Positions 11,283 to 23,500 of a DNA stretch of 64,000 bases are shown piece by piece; position 1 is the stretch's first letter, and every line of letters begins with the position of its first letter. Made by a program: the position numbers and the translations under genes. This DNA is from Takakia lepidozioides (taxonomy: Eukaryota > Streptophyta > Takakiopsida > Takakiales > Takakiaceae), in contig CM060731.1 of NCBI GenBank assembly GCA_030704615.1, positions 51,522,001 to 51,586,000 on the forward strand, written 5' to 3'. The notes below the pieces were generated by a model. It worked only from the letters and a program-made list of their open reading frames with translations, did not search any database and was not told the DNA's origin.

Positions 11283-14200
11283 TTTTTTCGAAAGAGATCA
11301 GGGGACAGAGGCCCTATAAAATTTTATTAATAAAACTGAGGAAAAAATAACCTCGAAGAAACAACACCATGAGGATGAGAAAGGGGACACTGCCCCGTGA
11401 CAAAAAACCCAAGCAACACTTCAGGAGCTATGGATGAGTAGGTCCGCAGCTAGGGGATGCTAGAGACTAGAGTCTAGCGCCTAGAGGAGTCAAAGGAAAT
11501 ATGGGCTTTTGATTTGCCCTTCCTAAGGCGCTTGTGGCGCCAGTTGTCATCTGATTCTTCAGGCTTAGTAGATTTACGTTCGCTGATGGAACTGCCAACA
11601 TGTCGGGGAAGCTGTCGTTGCAGATAATCTTTGATTCAGAGTCTCTTGTGCACAGTCGCCCGGCTTCTTCCCCACGAGTTACCAAAGCCAGCGGATAGCT
11701 GAACTCTCCTTCTCGTTGCACATCTAGAAGTAGTTGCACATAAACACGCCAGACATTCCTTGCTTCAGACATAAAGTTTGAGTGAACTCTATGCAACACT
11801 AGATTGGCACATGGTTGCACCCCCGCATAAACAAAAGAGCACCTGCACTTCCATATGTTCCAAAGGGTATGTGCTCTAAGAGCTGCCCATACTGGAAAAG
11901 TGCTCCAAATTTACCCCCAGTCCATGTCAAGAAGCAGCACAGAATTAAGGAAAGAGAAATCCACACGTCAGGCTAGGCCACATAAAATCTGCTGATAGCC
12001 CGCCAAACAAAGGAACTCAAAGGGCACTCAAGTAGGCAATGCTCTATTGACTCGGAACAATCCGAGCTACACAAGGTGCAGAGAGGAGGAGGGTCCAAAA
12101 TGAATGAGAACATAGGAAGAATACGGTTGACGATTTTCCAAAGGAACCCACTGACTTTCGCTGCTCTATCTTTCCTCCAGAGGTCCTCCTTCCATATGTT
12201 GCCAGTTAGTAGGCAAGGAAGACAAGTGACACCATTTAGTGTTCCATTTCGTAGAAAATGTCACAGGGGGTTTGAGCAATGAATAACCAAGCTTCACCAA
12301 ATAGGCAGAGAAGGGGTCATGATCAGTGGACATCCAATTCCACTCTGCATGGTCAAATTGAAGATGTTGCAGGGGAGCCGAGAGAAACCAAGTGAAAAAA
12401 TTGAAGTAATGCGCCATGTTAACTGGGGGGACTGGATTACATTTACCCGACTGTCGACAGAAAACTCTGATCGCATAAAGGCCCGACTCCTCAAATATCG
12501 AGGGAGGTAAGGCGTTCCATCATAAGCAACCTTGAATGACCAGCCAGACAGCCGTTGGGAGTTACAGGATTCAACGTAAAATACACTAAGAACTAAGCCT
12601 GACTGACCCTTTCCCAGCCACAGAGAGAGAGAACGGAGATCAAAGTTAACATATACATAATAATATGTCATTACATATATAATAACATATATTAGTCCAA
12701 CGAGCTGGGATCCCGCTAACCAACAGCTGCCAGGCAGCAGCTCTCCTTAGCAGACAGGGATTCCATAGCAACAGCTTTTCCTTTCAATTGTGGTCCCGGC
12801 TCTACCATAGTTAAGCAGATCAAGGCGTTATTCAGAAACTTCAGTTGGGGCGCCTCGGCCTCCAGTCAAACTCGAAGGGCCCTAGTCAACTGGGCTCAGA
12901 TCACACAAAAGAAAAAGTTTGTAGGACTTGGCTTTATCGACCCTTTCGCGCAACGTGGCTCTCCTCGCAAAATAGGTCCCCAGGATGTTTCTGAATCTCT
13001 TTTCCCTTTGGAGTGTGCTCATCCGTGGCCATGTCATGGATGCCAGCCCAACATCTGGCAATTGGCCGCAATCTTTAAGATGGATAGTTCAGGGGTCTCG
13101 GTCCTCCAGAGCTAAGCCCATGGGTTCATCGGCCTGACAGTCTATTTGGGCTGCGTGGACCCGCATGCACTCTTTGGTATTCCAATCTTCCCCTAATACG
13201 GTGGAGGAAACGTGCAGGGTTTTCTCACTTTTGTCATATATGGGGTTCCGGGTTCGTTTCTTCCTCAATTCAGCTTGCATTTGAGCTTTTGAACAACAGC
13301 TTCGCAACGATGGAAGTCTGAAAGCCCGTGCCCCACCAACTTGAAGCCAGCGGAGGCCCAGATCGTGGCCCCAAGATGCAGTGTGTGCGATGGCAGCGTC
13401 TGGCTTAATCTTGGAGAGAAAACCAACTGATTTCGACCAGTTGACCTTTAGCCCAGAAGCTGCGCAAAACATGTTAAGAGCCTGCAGGGACGCCCGAACA
13501 TTGCTAGCAGAGGAGTTTATATCGATCAACAAGACGGTATCGTCAGCATATAAGGAGGCTTTGTTGCTACAGGTAGAGGGCAACGAACGAGGGATGCGCG
13601 CACCCCTTGAATGGAGGAGTTAAAGTCCATCAAATGAACAAGGGTGTCAGCTGCAAAAAGGAAAAGAAAAGGAGCTAAGGGGCAGCCCTGTCACACCGAG
13701 CGATGCAAGGGGAAGGAGGAGGAAAGAGCCCCATTAACCAAGACCTTGCTAGAGGCTGAAAAAAGCAAAATCTTAATCCAGGAGAGGACGTTACCAAAGA
13801 ACCCCAGTTTCTGCAAGGCACCTAGAAAAGGTGGACGCGCTGCCCAAGCAAGCGTAACTTATGGTGTCACTTGACCCCATAGGGCTACTGCCTTCCGGTG
13901 GGAAGGTGGACACCATGATGACAGGTGGATTGAACCCACAACCACTCGTGAGAGGGTATGTGCCCTTACCACTCGGCTACATGCTGGTTGTCGAGGCACC
14001 CAGAAGAAAGGACCAGTCAATGTTGTCAAATGCTTTTTCGAAATCAAGCATTAGCAAAGCCAAGGGTTGATCCGATTCATAAGCCTGGTTGCAAGGCTTC
14101 AATGGTGAGAAGGATGTTGTCTAGAATCATCCGATTTTTCATGAAACTTGTTTGCTCCGGCCTAACAAGCTTATGCAGAAAGGGCTGCAATCTCAGGCCA

Positions 14201-14570
14201 GGGCTTTGGCAATTATTTTATCGGTAGAGTTCAAAAGAGTAATAGGCCTAGTATAGTTATAAGTGATACGATCCCTCTCACCTTTTTTGAAAATCAATGC
14301 TATGACTCCTTGGGACAATTGAGAAGGCATAATGCCTTTGTCTATTAAGTAACTGCTGTAGTGTGGACTGAAGGGGAATGTGGAGGCCAAATTCCCTTGG
14401 GTGATAATGTCAGGCCTATGGACTTTTTCAATTTTCGGCCGATGTATGTCATGCGAAAAATTTGCAGGATTACAAACATATATGTCTAGACTCCATGGGA
14501 AGACGGAAGGGGGGGAATAAGCTGGTACCCTTTGGTTGTGAAGGAATTGAGGGCACGGTTGGCTCTCCAT
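11283..14570 (-). mobile_element. 5'-truncated L1-type LINE, degraded and split by a SINE
   Basis: Minus-strand frames give non-LTR reverse-transcriptase sequence in order. Near 14360-14200 is the fingers region (SQLSQGVIALIFKKGERD, then ITLLNSTDKIIAKALA). The YADD catalytic motif lies near 13550 (ASLYADDTVLLID), followed by GLKVNWSKSVGF. A zinc-knuckle-like C-terminus lies near 12100-12000. A SINE interrupts the palm region at 13828-13993. Frames are broken repeatedly, so the element is dead. A plus-strand run of T at 11283 fits the poly(A) end of a minus-strand element. The LINE at 38050-41100 is a relative from the same family. Confidence 0.8.
13828..13993 (-). repeat. tRNA-derived SINE, copy 2, inside the LINE
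   Basis: Boxes A (TAGCCGAGTGG) and B (GTGGGTTCAATCC) and the body match copies 1 and 3. It is flanked by a near-perfect 12-bp target-site duplication: AGGCACCTAGAA at 13816-13827 and AGGCACCCAGAA at 13994-14005. The insertion splits a reverse-transcriptase palm region that is uninterrupted in the related LINE at 38-41 kb, which proves the order of insertion. Confidence 0.85.
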
Positions 14571-14639
14571 ATCCTCATGGGTGTGAAAGAACTCCCTGAT
14601 AGACGACTATACTAAAAAGAGGACTCTTATTCTTCAAGT

Positions 14640-15730
14640 GTCATTATATAGTTCGTCTCATGAGCCGCAACAGGTGGGAGGCAATCTTGTGATGCCTCCA
14701 CCTTATTGGTAATGAGACTGTTGTGGTGGACAGTGGACAACCTGGTTTTGACAAATTTGCTAAGACACATTGGTTGAGAGAGTGTCAAAACTCCATGAGA
14801 TTGTATGCCAAATTCTATCACCCCGAAGTACAAAATTTTGTGTGGATGAGATGATGGTGAAGTATAAAGGGAAGTACAGCAGAATCCAACAATATATGGC
14901 CAAAAAACCTATCAATGGGAAATTAAGATATGGTGTTTGGCTGATGCCTTGTCTGACAAGGTATATTGAGAAGATGGAAATGTACTTGGGGAAAGACGAC
15001 GCGATGGACTTGACCCATTGGATGGGTTACTCGGTAGTTAGTCGTCTTGTTTCTGGCTTTGAAGGTATGGATAATTTCCTTACCAGCCCTGTTCTATTCT
15101 TTGATTTGGCTGGCAAAGGTATTTATGTCACTCACACACCCAAAACTATCAGAGTTGGATGTCCAATTTGCTTGGATTTGGGGAGTACCAATGGTGAGAG
15201 GAGGAGGCTGTAATGGACTCGGATGCACATTTTAGGGAAGAATATGATAACTTTGGTATGGTGTATGATAAGAAATGTGTTCATTTGCTTTCTACTAGTG
15301 TGAATCCTACTGATGATAATTGTTTTGTTAGCCGCTGGCACAATGGTACAAACATCTTGTGCCCACCTCTCCTCTTCTGAAACACTACAAACAGCATATA
15401 AAGGGAGTAGATGTCCAAGACCGATTGCGGGGGTACTACAGTATACAAACCCGTGACCACAAGTAGTGGCATAGGTTGTACTTCCATTCAGTGAACATCA
15501 GCTTGGTCAATGGGTACATCATTTACTTGGAATTCATGAGATCCAAGGGTCGGTTGCCACGATCCCACCTCCTCTTTAATCTGGAAGTTGATAATGGTTT
15601 AATTGAACGGTGGGTTGGTCCTAGGAGAACAATGATGCGAGGGGCATCTGTACCAAATCCTGGAGCAATGCACTTCTCCCTTAGGAACCTTAAGTATGAG
15701 AAGAAAATGTGTCTAGCGTGATGCAAGACA
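14640..15730 (+). pseudogene. piggyBac-type transposase remnant (DDE_Tnp_1_7 fold)
   Basis: Frame 14770-15213 contains features typical of piggyBac transposases: VDEMMVKYKG, then QYMAKKPINGKLRYGVW, then a segment ending FLTSPVLFFDLAGKGIY in the place of the DN-FTS block. After a frame change, 15360-15560 continues with the family's GVDVQDRLRGYYS and HRLYFHSVNISLVNGYI. Several frame breaks and a missing N-terminus show it is inactive. Terminal inverted repeats were not found by eye. Confidence 0.75.
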
Positions 15731-17575
15731 GAAAGGTATTTATGCACCATGTGTGCCCCTCTGTTTGGGGGCCTGTTTTGTTGCCCTTCACAATGCTGTA
15801 ATGTAATTGGCTTGAGACATGTGGACTAACTGTCATTGGTTGTTTGCTGCTGCAGAGAGACGACTGGTGGTATAAAAGAGGGGGAACCCTCCACACACTT
15901 TTCATATCACATTGTGGTGTTATGTCTATGCTTCAATCCACTCACTTATCTAGGTGTTAGTGCTATATGCTTGGGCTAGCTTTGAAGAGGACTTACTAGT
16001 GGTGCAGGTTGGTTAGAGAGTCGCTTGCCAGATAGATGGATGTTGGTCCTCTTGTGGTATAGTTGGTTAGGGAGTCGCTTGGATAGATGGCTCTTGGTCA
16101 TTGTTTGTAGTCTTCGTTAGTGAGGCTGGTGCAAACAGCTGGTCAATAAGGCTTACGCTTCTGGTATTTGCTGGATACATTGTGTGCAGGTTGTTGGATA
16201 CTTTACCTCAATGTTGGGCTGATGCAATAGGTTTTGGTACATGATGTTGGGCAGGTTAGCAACAAATTACTTTCGTAAGAGTTGGCTGGGGGGGGTTTCC
16301 TTCCTTGTGTTCATATATGGACTGCCGAGGGGGTAGTATTATGGGTTCAAATCCCACCCATAGAGGAAATATTTGAGAGCCATTCACAGAATGAATAAGA
16401 TGGCATTCAAAGCAACAAAAGCCCGCTGTGTAAAGAAGCCTACAAGAACAAAATGCCTTTTATTTTCAGAGCACAATTTTGAATTACACAGTCAACCCCA
16501 TTCAACTATCGATGAATGCATCCAAAGATCTCTAACTTGTAAACCGAGCTAAATGAATGTATTTGTGGGCAGTATTCTTGTTCGTTTCTCTATGTAGCGG
16601 CAGCCAAAGCTGCAAGAAAGATGATTGAGGTAAATCCGATCAAATAGGATAAGCGATAAAAATGGACTTTACAATAAGCAAACCATCTGGTGAGAGTTCG
16701 ATAAGGAGTCATTGTTTTGGTCATATTAAAGAATAAGGAATGGAAGAACATGGATTTGCTCTCACTAAACATGAAATCTGACATCTTTTGCATGGGTGTA
16801 GTGTGATGAGTGCCAAATCCAAAGTCAGGCTGAAGGAGGAATTGTGGGAGCATTAAGAGAAACTAGAGTAAGACCAGTAAGGTTGGATTGGAGAAAAACA
16901 GAATGTATGATAGCAAACCCCCATACCTGAGCAAAAAGACAAACGTAGCCTGGACATGGCACTCGATCACGGGCAGGAAAGGGATTTTGCTGGGAGGAAG
17001 AGAGTCATGTTGGGGTGGTTTAGAGGTTTAGAGCATTTCGGATGTCGGATACTACTGAAACATCTAACTCATTTGCAATTTGCATACAATTTCCATAGAT
17101 TTTGAAACTGCAGCAGCAGCTGATGCTCAAGTCTCTTTCACTCTGGACAGCTTTGACAACTGCGAGGGCCACCGCAGCCTCCACTGTTCCCCAGAATGAC
17201 CATATCTTAGGGAGGGTAAAACAAATACCTTGTTGAAAATGTATTATTTTATCCCATTGGTGTTCAAAACTTTAAAGTTCCTTCCAGAACTGCGATGAGT
17301 AACCCATGTATTGAAGGGCAGGGAATCAAATTATGTGCCTTCAAGAGAGTATTTACATGCTAGGAAAGCAGGGCTATGGGGCTTCACCATTGCTCCACAG
17401 TCCAGCTTCGGTATTTGTGTCCTCTACATGTCCGTAGCATATGACTTTCCAATGAAAATTTGGGAAATTTCTCACTAAAGGGAGGAGAGGGGGAGGATGG
17501 GCTTGCCCAAGTAGAATGAGTAATCGCACACAGCTCCTTAGTAGCTACCTACCCTACACTACAGTACCATCCCTC
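15731..17575. other. Non-coding gap between the piggyBac remnant and the UPL 3' end
   Basis: I see no credible gene here. A box-B-like GGGTTCAAATCCC lies at about 16345-16357 without a matching box A, so it is probably another tRNA-derived scrap. The right part (about 17000-17575) probably includes the 3' UTR of the UPL gene; AATAAA-like signals on the minus strand occur near 16456, but none clearly marks the end. Confidence 0.4.
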
Positions 17576-20500
17576 TCAACCAAAACCAAAGCCTTCACTG
17601 GCCTCATGTATAGCCAACAGCAGCCGTTCCTGCAGCTGCTCTTTAGAAGCGTACTCTGGTAGATCCAGTTGGTTGAAGCTGCACCATAATTTCCAAACCA
17701 CAGTAGAACCCACATCCATCAGAGGCACACAGGTGGGAAATATAAGAGAGGGTTCGAGTTTCAAGCAACACATGAGGGTTGAACACAGTTTTTCTTATCT
17801 CTGTGATCTAGGATTCCTCCTTACCTGTATCACTCACCAGTCCAGAGAACACTGCCACACGGGTGACTGTCTCGCACAAACTACAAATACACGTAGCTTG
17901 ATGGAAACCTTAACCCAAAAGTCAAACAAGTATAAATCCCCAATTACATAAGTGAAATTAAGAATTTTGGGTGGATCCTAGTTCCTGAACTGCAACAGAC
18001 AAGGATACATTGGATATGGGGAAATATGTAGGCATTGACCAATTCGGTTAACTACCTTTCAAACATCAGTGACGTAAACGAAATTTTTCAATCCATACTT
18101 CCTTGAGCTGAATGATTTTGGTTGCGATTTACTAATTGACAATAGAAATGAGTTCCAACAACTCACCAAATTCCTATGGACACCTCCATCATCCATTTCA
18201 CAAGCACAACAAAGAAAGGTTCAGCATTTCATGAACTCACCAGGTGTGAGCAGAGGGTAAGCGCTCTGGAGCCCCATAAGCCTTATGGATCTGAAAGCGT
18301 TGCGGACCTGATATGCCTTGCAATGCCCGGAACCCCTCTAGAGGCACCTGTTTCCAATATCACATTCTTTCTGTTTAGCGTACATCCCAGAAATAGAGAA
18401 AAGAAAGTCTCCCTCACCCCCTCTCTCACCAGACCCCAAATACATTGTACAAACCGGTCATTATAAAAACGAATGGTCTACCGAACTAAGAATCTGAGCA
18501 TAACTCCATTGAGATTCAGATCTTATGAAGCGAGTTAGAAAGCCCACCTTGGACGTGCCAGTGATAAACTGCAGGAGGCGGGCCATATCCTCCTTGCTAA
18601 ATGAAAGCACCACATCCCAAAACCACTGGACCACTGGTGATGCTGCTGTGTAACCTGTATACTCTGTATTGGCCTTCAAGTCCTCCACTGCCACAAAGTA
18701 CATCAGATGGGGTGTGAGACAACTCCCAGGGGTTGCCGTATTTCCAGCAGTTCCACCACAGTACTTGATCAGCCAGACCATTTCTATTCATGCATCTCTC
18801 TCTCTCTCAGAAATATATATGCCTGCTCTGTCAACGGCCTTCTCTGGAAGGTCACAGTATACCTCATCTACAACTGAATACTTCCCTTTGTATCAGAGCT
18901 GAATCACCATGAAATGCTTTGATTGATAGTGCAAGATCTAAGAGCATGAGGCAACACAAGGGACTCATCTTTGCATTGACACTAAACTACGCATTTGCTC
19001 CTGCTGCATTGCTTCTAAGGACATGAAAGTGACAGGGAAACCTTTTTCCTGTGACTTGCCTATCTCGTGCATCTGATTGCAACTTAGAACACCCTACATC
19101 TGGCTTTTTGTATCGAGACAGATTGGGTGTGACGGTTGGTTGGTGCCTAAGCCAGGCTGTTAGATATCCACAAACATACGTGGTCACAGCACGTCGTGTT
19201 TTGTGTTTCCTTCTCTGCTATGTATAGTTCTCTTTTCTTTTCTGGAAGTTCTAACTTACAGTCGATTTCGGGAAGGCCACTAATGAGAAGCTCCAGCTCC
19301 TTGTCATTGAAGATGGAGATGACCTCCCGAGCCACCAACTCATTGAAGCCCTCCAAAAATGCCGTGATCTGTGGTCGGATTGCTGTGGTCAAGCGATGCT
19401 CTGCCACTAGGTCGACATATTCATGTTTGTTCTCTTCTGTCACCCGTATGTTGCGGCCGCCCGATGTCAGCTCATAATCCGTCACCTGTAAACGGAATAA
19501 CACAGAGGCACACATAAGTATCATTCACAACCACAAGAAGCAACGATGCTAGTGACTTAGGTCTTGAGTGCATGATGGTTATAGACACCTGAGATGAGTA
19601 CAATGACTGCAAAGAGAGCATGCACGCTTTTCTGGGATTTTCCTCACACAACCAACTGTCTCAACTTATCCCACAGAATGCTTGCTGGGCACTAAGCCAT
19701 AACCACATAGCTACATACATATACATGAAGTTGCTGATACTGGTACGCAAGCCTCGTAGCAAAACAAACCACAAAGACAGTTGCAGCAAAGTAGTACCTC
19801 TGTCTTTTCATACAGGATGTGCTTCTCCTCATCCGCATCCATGCTAAACGTCAGATCCAATATGTCACTAATGTCATTCTGCAAAACAAATCCGTCAGCC
19901 AACACTTCCTGACCATGTCGCCATGCACTTATCTGTCTCCAACATAAATTTAGTGGTTATAAGTCCAGAAGCTGATTGTATCATAGCTGCCCACTTTTTT
20001 TTTCAATGAGCACATGTATCTAAAACTTGCTTCCAAGATCAACACAAATCCTGATAGGTGATCATCTGCAGGTAATGTCTCTCTGCAATTTGACTTCATG
20101 CCTAGAGCTGTATCGCTGAGGGAAAAGAGTCAGATTTGCTCCAAAATCTACTCCGTAAGAGTTTTCTTACCATGGATTAAATCAAGGACAAGGGAACTAT
20201 CCCCATTCGGACAAAAACGCAAAGAAACATTTACCTCCAGCATCCACTTGAGATTCTTGTAGTAGTCAGGATCGATGGCCTCAATATCGTGATAGGTCAC
20301 TTTCACCCCCAAAATGTGCTTGTAGAAAGACCGAGTGAAATACACGTCCAGCAGTTGCCCATCAAACAACGCCTTGGCCACCTAATATGTCATCCACATC
20401 AAAGGCCCACACCACTTGAGTCATCTTTCTCAATGTTACCTAGATAACATCAGTACACAATTGTGTGATTACTGGCACATGCTATTAAATGGTAGTTCCC

Positions 20501-23500
20501 AGGAGGCATACAGTGAAACCACAGCTTGGTCTCACAGAACATAACTATCGAATAACAAGTTTGAGGGATCTAACAGAAGCATATATATGCTACCGAAAAA
20601 AAATAGCTGCACTAACCTCGTGGCAGGGAAGAAGGAAAGAAAGTTATTACACCAACAAGGAAAATAACAAAGAAACTTCAGAATATCCAGAAGACAAAGT
20701 AGAATGACAAGAAACCACTTCAGAAAACCACATGAGATAGACAGATGGAGAAGGAGGCATGCGTACCACACGACCAACAAACTTGAAGTAGGATAAATGC
20801 TCAGTCTGATACACTGAGTTGGGATTGGGCTGGAATGTAGATTCGTTTCCAACTGTGGTGAAGAGTAGGGCACCCTTGTCAAATGTTACACGTGACAGCA
20901 GCTGGTACCATTCTCTTGTCAATCCACCAGCATCAATGCCTTCCTCCCCTTGAAACTGGACCGTGAGCCGGCCCTTCAGCTCCTCAGGAGTGCGCATGCG
21001 TAGCTGGTTATATGAGTCTTCAAGCACATATGCACGCCTTACACAGATACGGAGGGGAGCGTAGTGCTGCTGCTCATGCTGCTGCCGGATCCGGGACCGA
21101 AAGTATGCACGCTTGTTGTCGAAGTCAATGAGTCGCGGCGTCTTCAACAAGAGGCAAAGAGACTTCTCAAGCAGGCCTGGGTTTTGGCGCACAAATGCAT
21201 TCAGTAGGCGCCTGTGCTTGTCTGCAAACCGCATAAATGTCATTCCTTTCTCGCCCTCAAGCTTCTTCAGATGCAAAGAGGGTGGGGACCGTGGGGTTAA
21301 AGCCAGGTCTGATGAGGAAGATGCTGAAGCCTCCTTGATCTCGCGTGCTGTTGCGCTATTGGGTTCCTGATGTCCAGCTGGAGCAGGCCCTGCCCGCAAC
21401 TTTTCACAAAAAAAAAAGAAGGCTTCCACAAACGGCAACACCTTTTGTGTCCCAGGAGGGAGAGGGGGGGGCACACTTGCAGCCCCTGTGCCAACAGCTG
21501 TGGCAGCTGCTGCTGCTGCAGCACTATTTGATGGAGCTGAAAGTGTAGAAGTATTGCCCAAACGCCCTTCAATCTTTCCCACACACACACTCAAACCATA
21601 CCATAAAATCTCAAGCACCCCATTCAGCTCCCTCACCACCATCATGCCCTCTTCCTGTTCCTTGTCTCCCAATACTACAGTATCTAGCTCTTTCTCCTTC
21701 TCAATCCCACCAAGTGAGGTCAGGGCGCTTAGAGCTTGAAGAACCCGTAGGATTGCAGCCCCTGCCATGGACGTTGTGCTTACAGCACCAGTATCCGCAT
21801 CTCCCAAACTATGCAGTTCCTCGACAGCAGGGCCGCTGAGCAGGCGTGCCGCATCAGCCAATTCAGAAACAAACAGGCGTCGGTGAGGGGTGGCTGCAGT
21901 TGCCAACTTTTTCAATACCTCTGACACTCGTGAATAAGCCATGTCTGACAAACTGCACAAGAAGTTATGCTTTTAGTACCAAATCACAGAAATAGCTGGC
22001 GTCCCTTAATGAACCAGAACTGCAGGTGTAGACATGCATATCGTTGAGGCTAGTCAACCTAAGTGCCCTGCAAGCAAACCTAAAATACATCTCTTGCACC
22101 CTCATCTCTCTGACTTCGACAAGCACAACAGTCTAAGGAAATTAAGTGACAGACTCACCCTTCCCGTGCTAATAGTTTGCACAGATTACGCAGCTCCGGC
22201 TCTGGTAGGCTGAGGAGAACAGCAGCTGCATCCAATTTATGATCTGAGCCTGAAGTTGAAGGCTCTACCTCTTCCCCACTGACGGCCCCTGCATCTCTAG
22301 AAACATCTGGCCTAGGTGCTTCTGTCTCAATGCTAGCACCCACCAGATTTTGTTCATTCCTTGCAGCTTCAGTACTCTCACCAGGTGTGGCAGGTGCTGT
22401 CTCGGGCTGAGAAGCAGCTGCCTCACCAACTGAAGGGGCATCCACCCCACCTGAGGGACCAATGATTGCTGCTGGGGGTTTGGCCTCAGCTTTCGCCTTA
22501 GTCTTAACTTCCACCTTCACACCTGCACTGCTCGTCACCACTTCCAGCAAACCCATGACCTGCCACATTGTTCCAGAGTAAATGCAAATTCTGTGACAGC
22601 CTGTACCTTATCAACCAGTATTGCAGTGCCACAATAGAGTCTGCAAACTAGCCTCCCTGCACAAAACAGTAGTACCTCTATGGATACAAAATCAAACCCA
22701 CATATGGTGAACTAAACCAAACTCGTTAACCCACAAAGAATCAATCAATAGCACGCAAACCAACCATGAACACTAGGCATGCTTCAAAGCACAAGTGAGA
22801 ACCATATAGAACATACCTGCTCCAAATGTGCACTGCTCAGAGAGTAAAGTGGCTGGTTCAAGAGCTTTAGCAGCAATATAAGTGGAATCTCGCCGTCGGG
22901 CTTGGGCACTTGCATTGCCTCGAAGGTGCTTGGTCCATCAACCAACTTAGCTTTTCCCTTTTCCTTAGCCTTCTCAGGGGAAGCCTCCAAGGCCACTGAT
23001 GATGAAGGTCCCAATGGTTCCAAATGCAGTAGCAAGCTGGCCACAAGGGAATGGTTGCGGGCTAAATAGATCAAAATTTCCAACACACGCCGCGAGACCA
23101 GCGGCGGAACTCCTGCAGGCACACCATTCAACCACAAAGATCATCAAATATAGGAGAACTCTAAAAGTGTCTCCAACCCAAGTGCAACAATCCAGGTCGC
23201 AAAGGCTTCCATGGACCACCAAAGACCTAGTAACACTTCCTGACAACTTAAAAGCCTCCACACAGACAAGCTCCTTAGGTAGACAAACAAACCCCTAAAC
23301 ATTCAACGTACCATCAGACAACTTGGAGCGAGCATAGACAACGTTCCACTGGCATCCGTACAAACGCTGGGACGGGGCACCATCAGCTGATGCCGTCCCC
23401 ATGGAGACGCCCTCGGCTTCTGGACGCAGCATATCCAACAAAAGATGCAGCAATGTTACACGTGTCACACTATGTGCGCACAAATTCAGGAGTAACCGTT

